Shown: one piece after another, positions 13,801 through 24,500 of the stretch
Layout of the letters: each line of letters starts with the position of its first letter
How positions within the stretch are numbered: the first letter of the stretch is position 1
Origin: Elysia chlorotica
Lineage: Eukaryota > Mollusca > Gastropoda > Plakobranchidae
Length of the DNA stretch: 64,000 bases
Direction of reading: 5' to 3'
NCBI GenBank assembly: GCA_003991915.1
Contig: RQTK01000677.1
Coordinates: 43,501-107,500 of the forward strand
Made by a program: the position numbers and the translations under genes
The notes under the pieces: generated by a model
Databases searched by the model: none
What the model saw: the letters and a program-made list of their open reading frames with translations, nothing else
What the model was told of the DNA's origin: nothing

Positions 13801-14909
13801 TAAAATATTGCTGATGAGATATCATGTAAAGATAACCTCTTGGGATAGCATCACAATTGATTTCTTCAAAATGTTAAATACGACTATTAAGTAAAAGTAA
13901 AAAAAAAAGGAATTTTCAGAAATGATTTTTTTTTAATTCTTAAAGCCATGTTTTAGATTAGGCGGATTCTACTGTACTAAAATGTTCTTTTTGCCAAAAT
14001 TTATGAACTTCTCAAATATAGAGAGAAATAAACAAAACAAAAAGCAATTTACAGCTAGCTCTGCTTCTTGGATTATCTGCTGCCTCTTCAACTGATTTGC
14101 TTTCCACACTCGCTGCTTGACCTCCCTCTGAAAACTTCTGAGACGGTTTTCTTTCTCAGCTTCCAACTGCCTCACTCGCTCCTCTTCCATCTGGGCCGCT
14201 TTCTAGAAAAGAGTAAGATTTTATAATGAACACCTATATCATGATTCAACTGCTTTGAATGTAGTCCATACCCTAAAACTGAAACTATGGACCTAATAGG
14301 ACCTTAAATAAGGGAACATGATATTGACTCCATAATTGAGGGAGACACCTGCCAAGCTTAGATTCATTTCTTTCTATGTGTTTTGATATACAACATAAAA
14401 CGATTTATAAATGCTGATTAGAAATACCTGTACTGAGAGAACAAAAATCTCCTAGTCTATATTCTCATTACCATCCAAAACTTTTTCAAGTGTCAAAACA
14501 TGGTGGTTCAAAGTATTCTTTATCCGTAGATTGGATTTTAGTACATAACATCATTTAAATAAATTGATCTAATGTTTATATGCTCCATCAATTCATTGCA
14601 GATAAAACTCCATAACGTACGTTATGTCCATTGGTATTTAAAGACAATACGGATTTGCCACACCATAATCGTGCCCAAACTTGTGATGAGTCTTCAGGAA
14701 CAGTTCTTACTCCTATATCTACTTACGATTGCATCAGGTTGCTCCTCTAAATCAGCAGGTTCAACCCAAGCACCAACTGGTACTACCTCAACGTTTCTGT
14801 TTCCCATTATATCTGTTGAAATTATAGGCTTCATTATATCCCTAGTTCCAACATTAGACGTCTTTTTGTTTGATTGTCTGATGCCTCTCGGTTGTTGCCG
14901 GGAGGCCAT
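4871..14909 (-). CDS. CCDC15: CCDC15-like coiled-coil centriolar protein, complete, 11 exons
   Basis: Reading down the minus strand, the exons are 14909-14727, 14202-14053, 12939-12813, 11975-11920, 11099-10980, 10237-10099, 9504-9412, 8754-8574, 6634-6434, 5819-5671 and 4920-4871. All use AG acceptors and GT donors, every phase matches its neighbour, and the total is 1449 nt (482 aa plus stop). The start ATG is in a favourable CAAAATGG context. Two family signatures are visible: VPVGAWVEP near residue 43, and a C-terminal cysteine-rich block with LCACAETIWDTHPETCANNC followed by FFYRNH and YARALQSLL. Between them lie basic and acidic coiled-coil stretches. Vertebrate CCDC15 is longer; it is described as a coiled-coil protein of the centriole inner scaffold. 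The gene is convergent with TTC19 and divergent from DDX31. The weakest splice site is the GTCTGT donor after 8574. Extra skipped exons cannot be excluded. Confidence 0.82.
5671..5819 (-). CDS. CCDC15: CCDC15 exon 10 (C-terminal cysteine-rich block)
   Basis: The exon encodes YLDALRHRLMERVK followed by the Cys-rich CACAETIWDTHPETCANNC segment and FFYRNHR. It ends in phase 1 and joins the last exon (4871-4920), which completes AYARALQSLL and the stop. The four cysteines, with a nearby histidine, could bind a metal; that is inference. This block is the best evidence for the CCDC15 assignment. Confidence 0.82.
8574..8754 (-). CDS. CCDC15: CCDC15 exon 8 (coiled coil)
   Basis: The exon enters in phase 1 and leaves in phase 2. 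It encodes a highly charged Arg/Glu/Gln-rich helix (ELSERLRRQQTAISRRVF and following) typical of coiled coils. It continues into exon 9 (6434-6634), which encodes another charged helix including REKEEVRQQLETLARQQL. Confidence 0.75.
9100..9175 (-). repeat. SINE/LINE 3'-tail-like repeat (ATAAA-GCGCT type), copy 1
   Basis: Read on the minus strand, a block ending in (ATT)n is preceded by a short AGAG(T/C)GCTA-type hexamer region. The same module recurs at about 11428-11500 (+), 19505-19590 (+) and 24530-24612 (-). A stem-forming GCGCTATATAAAT block with an ATT tail is common at the 3' ends of short retroelements in marine invertebrates. Confidence 0.5.
9788..9982 (-). mobile_element. TTAA-ended short non-autonomous element, copy A
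   Basis: A reverse-orientation member of a ~195-bp family. The right edge reads gaaaaggttaa, the inverse of the TTAACCTTTTC start of the plus-strand copies. Shared internal landmarks are TAGGCCTATTCCTTGTGTGCAC, a TTTTGAAATG core and CAATGCACACAAC. Related copies are listed separately at about 11500, 23891, 27820, 32316 and 36632. The terminal inverted repeats and TTAA suggest a piggyBac- or Kolobok-type MITE. Confidence 0.6.
11428..11500 (+). repeat. SINE/LINE 3'-tail-like repeat, copy 2, with (ATT)/(TAG) microsatellite
   Basis: Contains atggtgctctataaatgat followed by a short ATT run that turns into a TAG run. The layout matches the copy at 19505-19590. Confidence 0.5.
11500..11650 (+). mobile_element. 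TTAA-ended short element, copy F (degraded)
   Basis: The order of landmarks is the same as in the better copies: ttcacactg, taaggcctt, gtgcacacta, ttcattttgaaatgg, then caatgcaaa. The ends are eroded, so the borders are approximate. Confidence 0.4.
13700..13795 (+). other. GC-rich patch with short inverted repeat in a CCDC15 intron
   Basis: About 95 bases are clearly richer in G and C than the surrounding intron. CCCTGGTG near its left side is mirrored by CACCAGGG near its right, so the segment could fold. I see no protein match and no convincing Pol III boxes. It may be a fragment of a dispersed repeat. Confidence 0.3.
14727..14909 (-). CDS. CCDC15: CCDC15 exon 1 (N-terminal VPVGAWVEP motif)
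   Basis: This exon holds 61 codons in phase 0, from the start ATG at 14909 to the GTAAGT donor. VPVGAWVEP is the most diagnostic N-terminal motif of the family and occurs about 43 residues in. The upstream flank (above 14910) has no obvious core promoter motif. Confidence 0.8.
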
Positions 14910-15342
14910 TTTGACGCTTTAACATGAAGCAGCCTGGCAGGTTTCGATTCTAATCAACCGAAAATAGTATGCCAGGTTGTCGTAATATTGGCCATAAAGT
15001 TGCACACAATGTACGCTCACTTGGTTACAGGGATAGAAAATACTGGTCGGCTTCAAGGCAGTTTTTCGCCGTTTAGGATCCCTCAGGAGAACCTAGGAGA
15101 CTTTAAAACCGGAGAAAGGGAGAGAGGTCTCTCCCTCTATAGAGAACAAACAGGGACAATTGAGAGAACAGTGTGTAAAGTTTTCTCAGTTATATAGGCG
15201 GTCGCTTGTATTTTGCCTCGTGATGAGTTTTATCATTTATGAGAGTAAACTAACAGGAAACAAACGGAAAAGAAGAAACAAGTTTGAATGCGTCCAGACT
15301 TTCAACCATTTTAAAACTTTCGACTCCCACCCCACAGCACTG

Positions 15343-15379
<37 letters not shown>

Positions 15380-15426
15380 GCACCGCTCTATATATATCTT
15401 TCTCTCCCTCTCTTTCTGTCTCTCTC

Positions 15427-15468
<42 letters not shown>

Positions 15469-16029
15469 ACTGTCCCCGCGGAAAGTTGTAATTGAAAGGG
15501 ACAAAACTTGCAAAAAGCTACAGCCAAATGTGACAAAAAGTTACAAAAAGCCTTTAAGAATCAATTAAAACAAACAAAGCTAATGCAAACTAAACCACCT
15601 TTATAGTTTTAAATGTATTTTTGATGACTAACACATTTGTGATGTACGGATGCAATAAACACGATAACTTATGACTTCAGTATCACGACTGAACAGTTAC
15701 AAAAAGTACACAATCAAGATAATAAAAAGGAGATGGAGAGGGTATAATTATGGATGGATGGAAAAAGAGAGATGGAGAGAACGTGAGAGAGGGAGAAAGG
15801 AAGACAAATGGCGTGTGTGAAAAGATAAAGAAAGCTTTTTTCCTCCAGGGATCCAAAAAGTTGTTGTCAGTTTATGACTGAAAGATTGGTTAAATCATTT
15901 GAAATAAAATTATTATGTTTTATACCGATCAATTTTTTTTAGTGAGTGATGAGTGGTTAATGAATAATTATCAGTCTAGAAAAATATTACTATTAGTGGT
16001 TTTAATGATAATGAACAAATTAAGCAGAT
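14910..16029. other. Upstream flank of CCDC15 with a long CT microsatellite
   Basis: This is the 5' flank of CCDC15. The main feature is an interrupted (CT)n tract at about 15345-15470. The flank must hold the CCDC15 promoter, but I recognise no TATA box or initiator I would defend. Confidence 0.5.
15345..15470 (+). repeat. (CT)n microsatellite, interrupted
   Basis: Nearly pure CT dinucleotides, broken by a short patch with TATATATATC and CCCTCTC. It creates long open frames of Leu-Ser on one strand and Arg-Glu on the other, which are not genes. Confidence 0.95.
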
Positions 16030-17450
16030 ATTAAACTAGTGGACCAGCGATTTTAAAGAGTGAGGTGGAAGAAGCAATAAGATTAGCACCACAAAAAAGA
16101 AAGGAAAGAAAGGAAAAACACCAGGTCCGGGCGATATTACAGCGGAGAGGATAAAATCCGTATACATTTTCAGCACTGAGAGGCTGTGAAAATTGTATAA
16201 TGAACATTATGACAGCTGCCACTTACCCGACGATTTCCGGAACTCGGTCATCATCATAATTGAAAAAAAAATCAAAGGCCAAAGAATACCCAGAACACAG
16301 GACAATATGTTTGATGTCTCATCACTTGAAAATCTTCCTCACCGTCATACTTGGAAGAATAACGAATAAGCTGAACCATGAAAACGTATTTGGATCCCAA
16401 GCCAACTAAGGAACAAGAGACGCAATTTTCTGTTACAATATTTTAGCCCAGAAACAAACAGAAGTGCAAAAAAGCCATACACATGTTTCATGGACTATGC
16501 CAAAGCTTTCGATCGGGTGAAACATGCTGAAGCCTAAGTAAGGACAGGACTAGACGGAAAAGATATAAGAATTACCCCAGAGTTATATTGGAATAAACGA
16601 GATTGCCATAACAGTCGACGAATGACTATCTGAACCAGCCAAAATCTAACGCGGAGTAAGACAATGATGTATTATCTCCATATATACACACTCAGATTAA
16701 ATATTACGGGAACCAAACCACATAAGAGGACTTAATATGAATGGAACAAATATAAATAATATACGATACGTCGACAACATCATCCTGATAGCAAACATCA
16801 AGGAGGACCTCCAAAAGGTTTTTGGTGTTGTAAAGAGTAATAGTAAACAAAAATAGCTTGACATAAACGCGAGCAAAACCAAAACAATGGTTGTTGGTAA
16901 ACCGAAAGATGTCAAATTGTAGTAGAGGAAAAACATTTTTACAAGTTCAGCATTTCAAATATCTCGGGCAAACAATAACCAGTAATGGCAAAACCACCCG
17001 AGAAATAGAGATCAAAATAGCACAAGCAAAATCAAAGTTAAACGAACTAGACCCCTAAAGGACTTATTCATGTCAAGAGAAATTTCAAGAGATATAAAAT
17101 CAAGAGTAATAAACATTTATGAATTTGCCTTACTACTATACGGTGACGCACCATGAACACTTGGTGTCAAAAGTTAATCGCAAGTACATGTATACGATAC
17201 CACAAACTGCCTTTTTTTTTCTTTTACTAGGCTACATAACAAGGCACGACAGCCTCGCTCAAATAATAATCCTTACAGTCAGAATGGAAGGAGGAAAATA
17301 GAAAGGCAGACCTAGTAGGAAATGGTACGATGGCATAAAAGAGTGAACGGATTATGAACCACAAACTGGCGCAAAGCCGTTTGACTTGGAAACATACGGC
17401 ACGCCACACCCGAAACGGGAGGGCACAATGACAAAACTAATGGAACAAAG
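16030..17450 (+). pseudogene. Decayed non-LTR retrotransposon (LINE) with reverse transcriptase remnants
   Basis: Plus-strand translation, jumping between frames, gives recognisable LINE reverse transcriptase blocks in the right order. These are FMDYAKAFDRVKH (about 16487-16525, catalytic block with the first Asp), RYVDNIILIA (about 16764-16793, where YADD is expected, so the second catalytic Asp is now Asn), SKTKTMVVGK (about 16873), FKYLGQTITSNGKTTREIEI (about 16955) and a C-terminal GYITRHDSLAQ...GRPSRKWYDGIKE block (about 17230-17345). Many stops and frameshifts interrupt it. It is a dead copy, not a host gene. Confidence 0.8.
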
Positions 17451-17551
17451 TAGATTGAAAAAGTAGTGTATGTGACAAAAAGATGATCAAATGTGTATTA
17501 GTATGCCTATTACACAATGAAAAGCAATAAAACACTTAGAGATAACCATAG

Positions 17552-17577
17552 ACAGGCAGAGAGAGAGAGAGAGAGAC

Positions 17578-17612
<35 letters not shown>
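17552..17612 (+). repeat. (GA)n microsatellite
   Basis: Pure GA dinucleotide runs with two CAGA interruptions, starting just after the LINE remnant. Confidence 0.95.
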
Positions 17613-17614
<2 letters not shown>

Positions 17615-17639
17615 CAATTGTGTAATTCATTTTTATTGC

Positions 17640-17990
17640 ACTGCATTAATGAAAATGTTTCCCATTATTTTACAAATTGTTAGGTATTTGTTTGTGTTGG
17701 TGTTGATGTATTGTTGTTTAGTTTGTTGGTTGTTTTTTTCTGTTTCTTTTTTGTTTTGTTGTTTGTATGTTATTATTAATTTTTGTTGTTATTGTATTTT
17801 TTTTTTTTGGGGGGGGGGGTGCTTTTATGTTTCGTTAATTATTTTTGTTTGGTTTGATTTTGTCTGGTGTTTAAAATACAATGTTGTTATTGTTTTGTTT
17901 TGGGGATACATTTTTATCTTTTGTTGTTGTTATTATGTTTTTATTTCATTTTTTGAAGGGGTGGGGTGTTATTTTTACAATGGTGCGTCT
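17640..17990 (+). other. Strongly G/T-skewed tract
   Basis: For about 350 bases the plus strand is almost entirely T and G (TTGTTGTTT-like text with a T13-G10 run near 17798-17819). It forms a long open frame of Val/Leu/Phe/Cys that reflects composition only. Confidence 0.6.
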
Positions 17991-18416
17991 TAAAGTCTGC
18001 AGCAGAATATTTTGGTTGTACATCATACTTAGTTCTTTTTTCTGTGTTGGTTAAAATGAATTTGAGACTTGCGTGTCTGGTTTTGCAAGACAGGTGGGGA
18101 CGGCGTGTCATAAAATTGACAACAAAAATAAAGATCGCCAAGCGCAAAAGCGAAAGTTAACACTATCCGGAAATGGTTATTCTGGGCGTCCATGCTGATA
18201 CTTTCACTTTCAGATCAATGTAAACTTACTCCGTTCATTTACAGCAGATATTTTCATATTTTGATAACACGATTATCATTAAAGAAAAAGATGTAAACTT
18301 GGTAAGATTATTTGAGAAATCGAGCTTTAAAGGTAATATTGATCTTTCTTAGTGGGCTACACAAACTCATGATGTAGATTATATTTGATAAATGATTAGG
18401 CAAAGATCTAGAATCT

Positions 18417-18950
18417 GGCACTCCTTGAGTTTTGTGGTCCCTAACCTGTGGGCGATCAAATGGCTTGGTGGGCGGGATTCGAGGGGTGGGTGGGTAGGAT
18501 TCGATTATATTTGAGTCAGCCAAACTGTGAAGAGAGAAGAGAGAGGGAGGGAGAAAGATAAAGAGAGAGACATAGCCTACACACCGACAGATCAAGCGAG
18601 TGTTTGAGAGAGAGAGAGAGATCTAAAGTTTCAATTGCTTCAGATTAATCTGGCCTAATTCTTATGTGCTTACAAAAGTATACATTGGCCCCACCCCTCT
18701 TCCCGACCCGCATTCTACCAGTGTTCAAATAAACAATTGAATAGAATAAAATCGTGTCCTGTCTTTTTGAATCAAACAAAACATACAAATACAATAAAAA
18801 AAAAGGCATTTTAATCAATTTTAATAGACAAAAAAATAACAAAAAGACAGGGGATGCAACTGGTATTTTATTCAATTTTAATAATCGAATTCCGGCCGCC
18901 CACCCATTTGATCGCCCACAGGCTTGGGACCACAAAACTCAAGGAGTGCC
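18417..18950. mobile_element. 534-bp inverted-repeat DNA element (MITE) with perfect 8-bp target duplication
   Basis: The left end begins ggcactccttgagttttgtg and the right end is its reverse complement; the inverted repeats run about 50 bases, with small differences further in. The element is flanked by the identical octamer tagaatct at 18409-18416 and 18951-18958. The interior has no transposase. An 8-bp duplication is typical of hAT, P and Merlin superfamilies; the GG start slightly favours Merlin, but this cannot be settled here. Confidence 0.85.
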
Positions 18951-18959
18951 TAGAATCTA

Positions 18960-20040
18960 GATCTATTCTAGATCTAGAAGATAAAAGCCTTAGATCTAGA
19001 CTCTAGATCCAGACTTCAGAAAAAATACGGCAGTGAAAATCGGAGAACTCAAAAGAACGAGTCTTACACTACTAGAACCTTGAACCAACAACTGCCGAAA
19101 AAGCGGCCCACACTAGTCAGGCCAAAACCCAATTCCACAACACTCCTCCCTCTTTTATGATGTATACCAGCAACCATACCCAATGAAAAACAAATTTAAG
19201 AGTTATAAGTTCATCGAAGGCAGGAGTGATGGGGGCACCTACCGTAAGGGAGCATATCTGGTGAAGTGTCTATTCTCCAGGACATTAGCGTCCTCCAGCC
19301 TTCCTCTTCCCGCTTCCTCCCATCCCCCTCCCTTCCCCACTCACTCACACTCATAGGTATCAATCTCTAACCCCCTTCCTTGCCCAAACTACTGTTTCTA
19401 TATTTCTGGCTATGTTTTTCCTTTATTCCTTGTCTGAACCAACTATTACAATTATTTTTACTCTACTTTTATGTTTTCTTATGTGTTGCATGTTTGCTTT
19501 TTTTTGTTATGCATTGTAAAGCGCTTCGAGCCATGTTCTTGGAAGAAGCGCTATATAAATGATCTTCATTATTATTATTATTATTACTTCCATCTATCCA
19601 TGCTGATGTGTATTACCCCTCCCCCCTCGCCACTGCTACTTTGCCTACTTATATCCCCCTCCTCATTCACACCCCTCCAGTATTCAGAAAAAGGGTCTCA
19701 ACGTAAATACAATAAGACCAAATACAATGAATAAGAAATTTGGCATCGAAACCTGGTCCAACCTGTTTCTGATGCACCGAACCTCCCGCTGCCTGGGTAT
19801 CATCTACCTCCCAATGCTCCTCTGTCCTCACTACCCTCTATCATTCCTGACCTCAAGATACTCCTTACAGTACACTGACCCCTCTCAGCCTAACATACTC
19901 GCTGTGCCCCCTAAAAACATTTTTATTCCGCTTCCTCCCTTTTGGATATCAAACCCTTGAACATTCTCTCTCACCACACTCCTCTCTCTATCATGGCAAT
20001 AACACCCCTCTCCGTACTCTTGGGTTCCCCAAATCACCCG
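18960..20040. other. Intergenic sequence with C-rich, T-rich low-complexity text
   Basis: No gene is visible. It holds AGATCT-rich text at 18955-19015, C/T-rich stretches (19290-19390, 19600-19700, 19940-20020) and one short 3'-tail-like repeat at 19505-19590. Confidence 0.5.
19505..19590 (+). repeat. SINE/LINE 3'-tail-like repeat, copy 3
   Basis: Shows tgtaaagcgcttcgagc, then aagcgctatataaatgatc, then an ATT microsatellite. The two GCGCT blocks can pair as a hairpin. This is the clearest of the four copies in the window. Confidence 0.65.
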
Positions 20041-20043
20041 ATT

Positions 20044-20301
20044 ATGATTATCCCATATATGTCATAATATGAGCTCCCCTTAGATGCTGACGAAACTTAC
20101 ATCAAGAGCCTTGAACAAACAACTGCCACCGTTCACATCTTCACACATAACTAAGTGGCCAGAACCTCTCAGATATGATTATCCCATATATGTCATAATA
20201 TGAGCTCCCCTTAGATGCTGACGAAACTTACATCAAGAGCCTTGAACAAACAACTGCCACCGTTCACATCTTCACACATAACTAAGTGGCCAGAACCTCT
20301 C
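20044..20301 (+). repeat. 130-bp tandem duplication, two copies
   Basis: The segment starting tatgattatcccatatatg at 20044 restarts at 20174. The two copies look identical through ggccagaacctctc. A related, more diverged stretch (ccttgaaccaacaactgcc) lies at about 19077. Confidence 0.9.
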
Positions 20302-20754
20302 CGCCGAGTCAGGCCAAAACCCAATTCTACACCACTCACTAGAGTCATGCTATAAACTAGACCTAGATATCTGAAATCTAGACCTACATCTCAATCTTGA
20401 TTCACTTTACTGTTTTCAGTGTAGATCTAGATAGACTAGATTTTGGCCCTTACTGTTATCTTAATCACCACTAGGCCTATCTGAGGATCCGTCACCGCCT
20501 TCTTCATCAGATATGCAGGTGTACTTCACAATAATTTAATTTGAACCTCTTAAACGAAAAAAAATGTAATGCAGGTTCCCCTGACACAGTTAGTAATATG
20601 ACCACCATGTTTTGAAAACAAAACAACTGAGAATAATTTCTTTAAAAAGGCTATCTCTTGAAACGTCTTTGCGTTGGTCTATTATTATAGGAATTTAATT
20701 GCACATTCTAAAGGATTCAGTCCCGTTTGACATGATCCTCTGAACAAGTTAGTT

Positions 20755-21010
20755 TTTAAAGCCTCTTGATTTCTTGTGGGACATAGAGCCGCAGCAACTA
20801 CCCTCCACCTGAGCCGGTTTTGGCTGGTCCTCTTCAGCTCGGCCCATGTGGTACCAGCAGCTTTTATCTCTGCGTCAGTGCTTCTTCGCCAAGTCTGCTT
20901 CGACTGGCAGGCCTCTCTTTTTCCCTGGGGATTCCACTCAAGGGCTTGACTTGTGATGTTGGATACTGGCTTTCGAAGTGTGTGGCCTATCCAACCCAGT
21001 GCAAATCTTT
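20755..21010 (-). pseudogene. 3' end of a LINE (reverse transcriptase C-terminal tail)
   Basis: Minus-strand translation gives GWIGHTLRKPVSNITSQALE, WNPQGKRE, TWRRSTDAEIKAAGTTWAEL and RLRWRVVAAALCP. This is the usual C-terminal ending of invertebrate LINE polyproteins (WIGHTLR...ALxWNPQGKR...TWRR...). Only this end is present, as expected for a 5'-truncated insertion. It sits about 500 bases upstream of the first DDX31 coding exon. Confidence 0.8.
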
Positions 21011-21440
21011 CTGTATAGGAAAAGCATTGCTTAGAAATTCTGTATGTCCCTTTTAAAAATAATTTTACCAGAAAAAAAAGAAACAAAAAAAAAACATTAC
21101 CATACTTTGATAGTAAGATTACTAATATTTCTGTCAATGCAAATTTTATATAAATTTACATGTTTTCAGCAGAAAAAAAAAAGCTTGTAGGCCATGGTTC
21201 AGTTAAAAGATGGCAAGGAGTTATGTGTTGTGACTCAATATATTGTGTTGCTTTACACCCAAAAAGTTCAGAACAAAATATTGAATCAGTTTGCATCACT
21301 GCATTTCTTCTAAGGCAATACTAAAACTGTCTACTCTTTCTTTTATTAACATATTTTTTGTTCATTACAGACCCAAAACTTGCATGAACGTTTTTGATTT
21401 ATGTACTTCAATATTCTCCTTTTGACAGGCAAAGGAACAA

Positions 21441-21488
21441 ATGTTATCAGAAAAGAGACTGTCTGAGGAAATATCTGACCAGTTTTGA
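21441..21488 (+). promoter_or_regulatory. possible upstream ORF in the DDX31 5' UTR
   Basis: A pyrimidine-rich acceptor (ttttgacag) ends at 21428, implying that the first coding exon starts at 21429 and that a non-coding exon lies upstream. Between it and the main ATG is a 16-codon ORF, ATG 21441 to TGA 21488, that could dampen translation. This depends on the inferred 5' UTR. Confidence 0.35.
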
Positions 21489-21516
21489 GAGCTGAGGCTT
21501 TCAATTAAAAAAAAAA

Positions 21517-24500
21517 ATGGCTGATGACTTGGGCTTGAATCTCTCTTTGAACTTGATACCTGATGACGTTTTATCGTCTGCTGCTGGAGGGAAAAAAGAA
21601 AAAGTATTTGGAGACAGAGTAGGTGTGCATTTTTACCTTTTTAGAGCTAAATATAAGCTAGTGTATGCATGTTAAACCAGCTGTAATATCATCAGTGTAT
21701 TATTATTTTATTCATTTGATACAGCCATACTTTGATTTCATCACAGGCATTTGTGACATGTACTTTGTCATTATAATTCATTTAAAGTTAATCTTAAACA
21801 TGTCTGCTTTTTTTTTTTTTTTTAATTTCTCATAAAGCAAGTCTGATCCTCTAACTTCTAAGCTATGTGTTGGATGTAAGAGGAAATTGTTCCAGATTTT
21901 TCAACTCTCCATTCATTGAGTCTTTCTTCTACTATCTTTTTTTCATTTTCATGACTGATAGAGATCAAGAGTGCAGCAAAGAAAAGAGTTACGGAGACAG
22001 AAGGGCGATGCTACAAAATCAGACTCTTTGGGGGAAAATCGCTCAAGGGAAAAAAGAAAACATGAAGATGACTCTGATAACGATGCTGAGTCTTCAGTTG
22101 GCAACAAGGCTGCAAGAACAGATTCTAATCATAAAACCGGTGCCAAGAAAGGCAAAGGCAGTGTTGTCATATCGTCCTTGTTTAGAAAAAATCCAGAAGT
22201 TCCTGTAGTTTCCAAGTGAGTAGAGTGGAATTACCTTGGAAAGTATCAATAATGCCAATTTTCCTTAAATGTATGGATATTCAGGAGTTATGCTATGTGA
22301 CTCATATACTGTATGTTATGCTGCATAATTCAAGGAGGTTCAGTAGGAAGATAATGATCCAGTTTACCCCACTGCTTGGACTGCAAGAAGCCCTTCTCTG
22401 TATTAACATGTAAACTGCCTATGAAAATGAATATGCTCACTTTATTAAAAATATGGTGCTGTATCAAAATCTTTATAAATTTCTGATTGTATTTAAAATA
22501 GGCAGTTTAAGTGTGAATAGCAGTTATAAAATATGGAGAAGAATGAGTTTTTTTCAAGCACAGCAATGGAATCTTGAAAAAGCACTGTAGTTTTTAATCC
22601 AGTTATTATTCGTGATGCTTTGAATACATATAGATTTATTTTGTCAAGAATGTATCAATTTTCCTGTTTTATTCTTTTAATGAAATTGTGTATATTAAAT
22701 GCATTACCATACCTTATATACAATAAAATTATCTTTGTATATTAAAAAACAGTGCTGAGGTCGCAACTCTGCAAGAAAACGTTTTTTCTGGTGATACATT
22801 CAGAGAGTTACCGTTACATCCTTATTTGGTAAGTAGTCTGTCAAATTCTTCAACAAGGGTGGAAGGGGTGGTGAAAACTTCAAAGTACTCAATGTAATCT
22901 GACTATTAGTCTTACTGGTAGTTCCTTGTGTTGTTGTTTAATAACTATGTTGGAAATGGTGACATTATTTTTCCTTTTAAAATATCTGATTCCTAGTATG
23001 GGGTGAGATTATGATATGAGTTGGTGTGTTTGTATAAAGTGACAGCGGTGTCCTCTCTCCATCTCTGTGTGGTAGAACCTAAAATGGATAGACGGCAATC
23101 TTGGAGCCCTTCCACAGTATAGCCTAGTTGCTTATACTGAAACACCAAACACTTGGGCTTAACACCAAAAAAACAAAAACCAAACCAGTCTTATGATGTC
23201 AATCAATGATATTATTGGAAAGGAACAGACAAAGCTATAGTGTCTTATCTTTATCTCATTTTTTGAGCTTGTGTCACTTATGTGAAGTCATATGTAGAGG
23301 GACGTAATGTGAATCAAACAATAATGTATTTGTTTTTCTTTTTTATTTCAAAGTATTCATTCTATTTGAGAAGTAAAAGAAATTTATTCTGTTTTTAGAT
23401 CTCAAATCTGGAGGAGAAGCAGGGCTTCAAGCAGTTGACGGAGGTCCAGAAGAGAACAATTCCCGTTCTGTTACAGGGAAAAGATGCACTGGTCAAATCT
23501 CAGACTGGATCAGGTAGGATTCGTTTCGTGGAAGGGAAGACAAGTCATGTCAGACTCATGTGAACCATTTTGGTAACATCTGATACTCTTACAGGCAAAA
23601 CTCTCTTTTTATTATTCTGTAAGAATCTGCTGATAATAGTTATCTTTGTGTGGTGGCATCAGGAAATTACTTTTTGGGGCGCACTCTTAAATAGGCTTCT
23701 GGCATTATGGTAAAAGATATGTTGTAACATTAGTTGCCTGATTTACCTTAATGCAGGTATGCTAAAAAGACTTCCAGAATTTAAAAAGAAATTCTTTAAA
23801 TTAAATACTTAGAATTTTTCTTAAACACTGGGGGCTCACAAAGACCCCACAACATAGGAACAGGATAAAAAACATAAGATATTATTAATGTTAACATTTT
23901 CACTTTGCTTGATTTAAGGCCTATTCCTTTTGTGGTCACGTGACTATTTTGGAGAATTTGAAAAAATTAATAAAGGTGAATGATTGAATATATACTATTT
24001 CGCAATGGAAGGTGTACAGATCAATACAAAGAGGTGATATCATTGCACGCAACATATCAAGAGGTTAAAAAATGTGTAACATTTACTTGTTTCAAGGTTT
24101 CCTAAAAATTAGTCAACACAGGACAAAAATTAAACCAAGGAGATAAAACACAAACTACCAACCATTGAACCAACACTTTATTCCAGTTAGAAGTAGTCAG
24201 TGTTAAAATTCTATTTTGAAATTGGTCAAATCTGGGAACTCAATATATAAATAGATTTTAAAAAAGCTTTCAGTGCAGCTGTAAAATGCACATCAAGAAA
24301 CACAGGTTATTATTAGATCTACTTCTCTTGACTTGCAACAAGCTTGCATCTCATGGCTCTATTGTTTATTTTGATTAATTTGAGACTTCTTATTTATGTT
24401 TGATTTTTTTTTTCAGGTAAGACTCTGGCATATGCTGTCCCTGTGGTCCAGTCCCTGCAGGCGCGCAAGTTGAAGGTCACGAGAATGGACGGGCCCTACG

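Noticed and set aside
15160..15536. Leu-Ser and Arg-Glu rich open frames
   Set aside because: Caused by the (CT)n tract; no domain and no splice context.
17517..17993. 158-codon open frame
   Set aside because: It reads through a G/T-rich low-complexity tract, giving Val/Leu/Phe/Cys runs without any domain.
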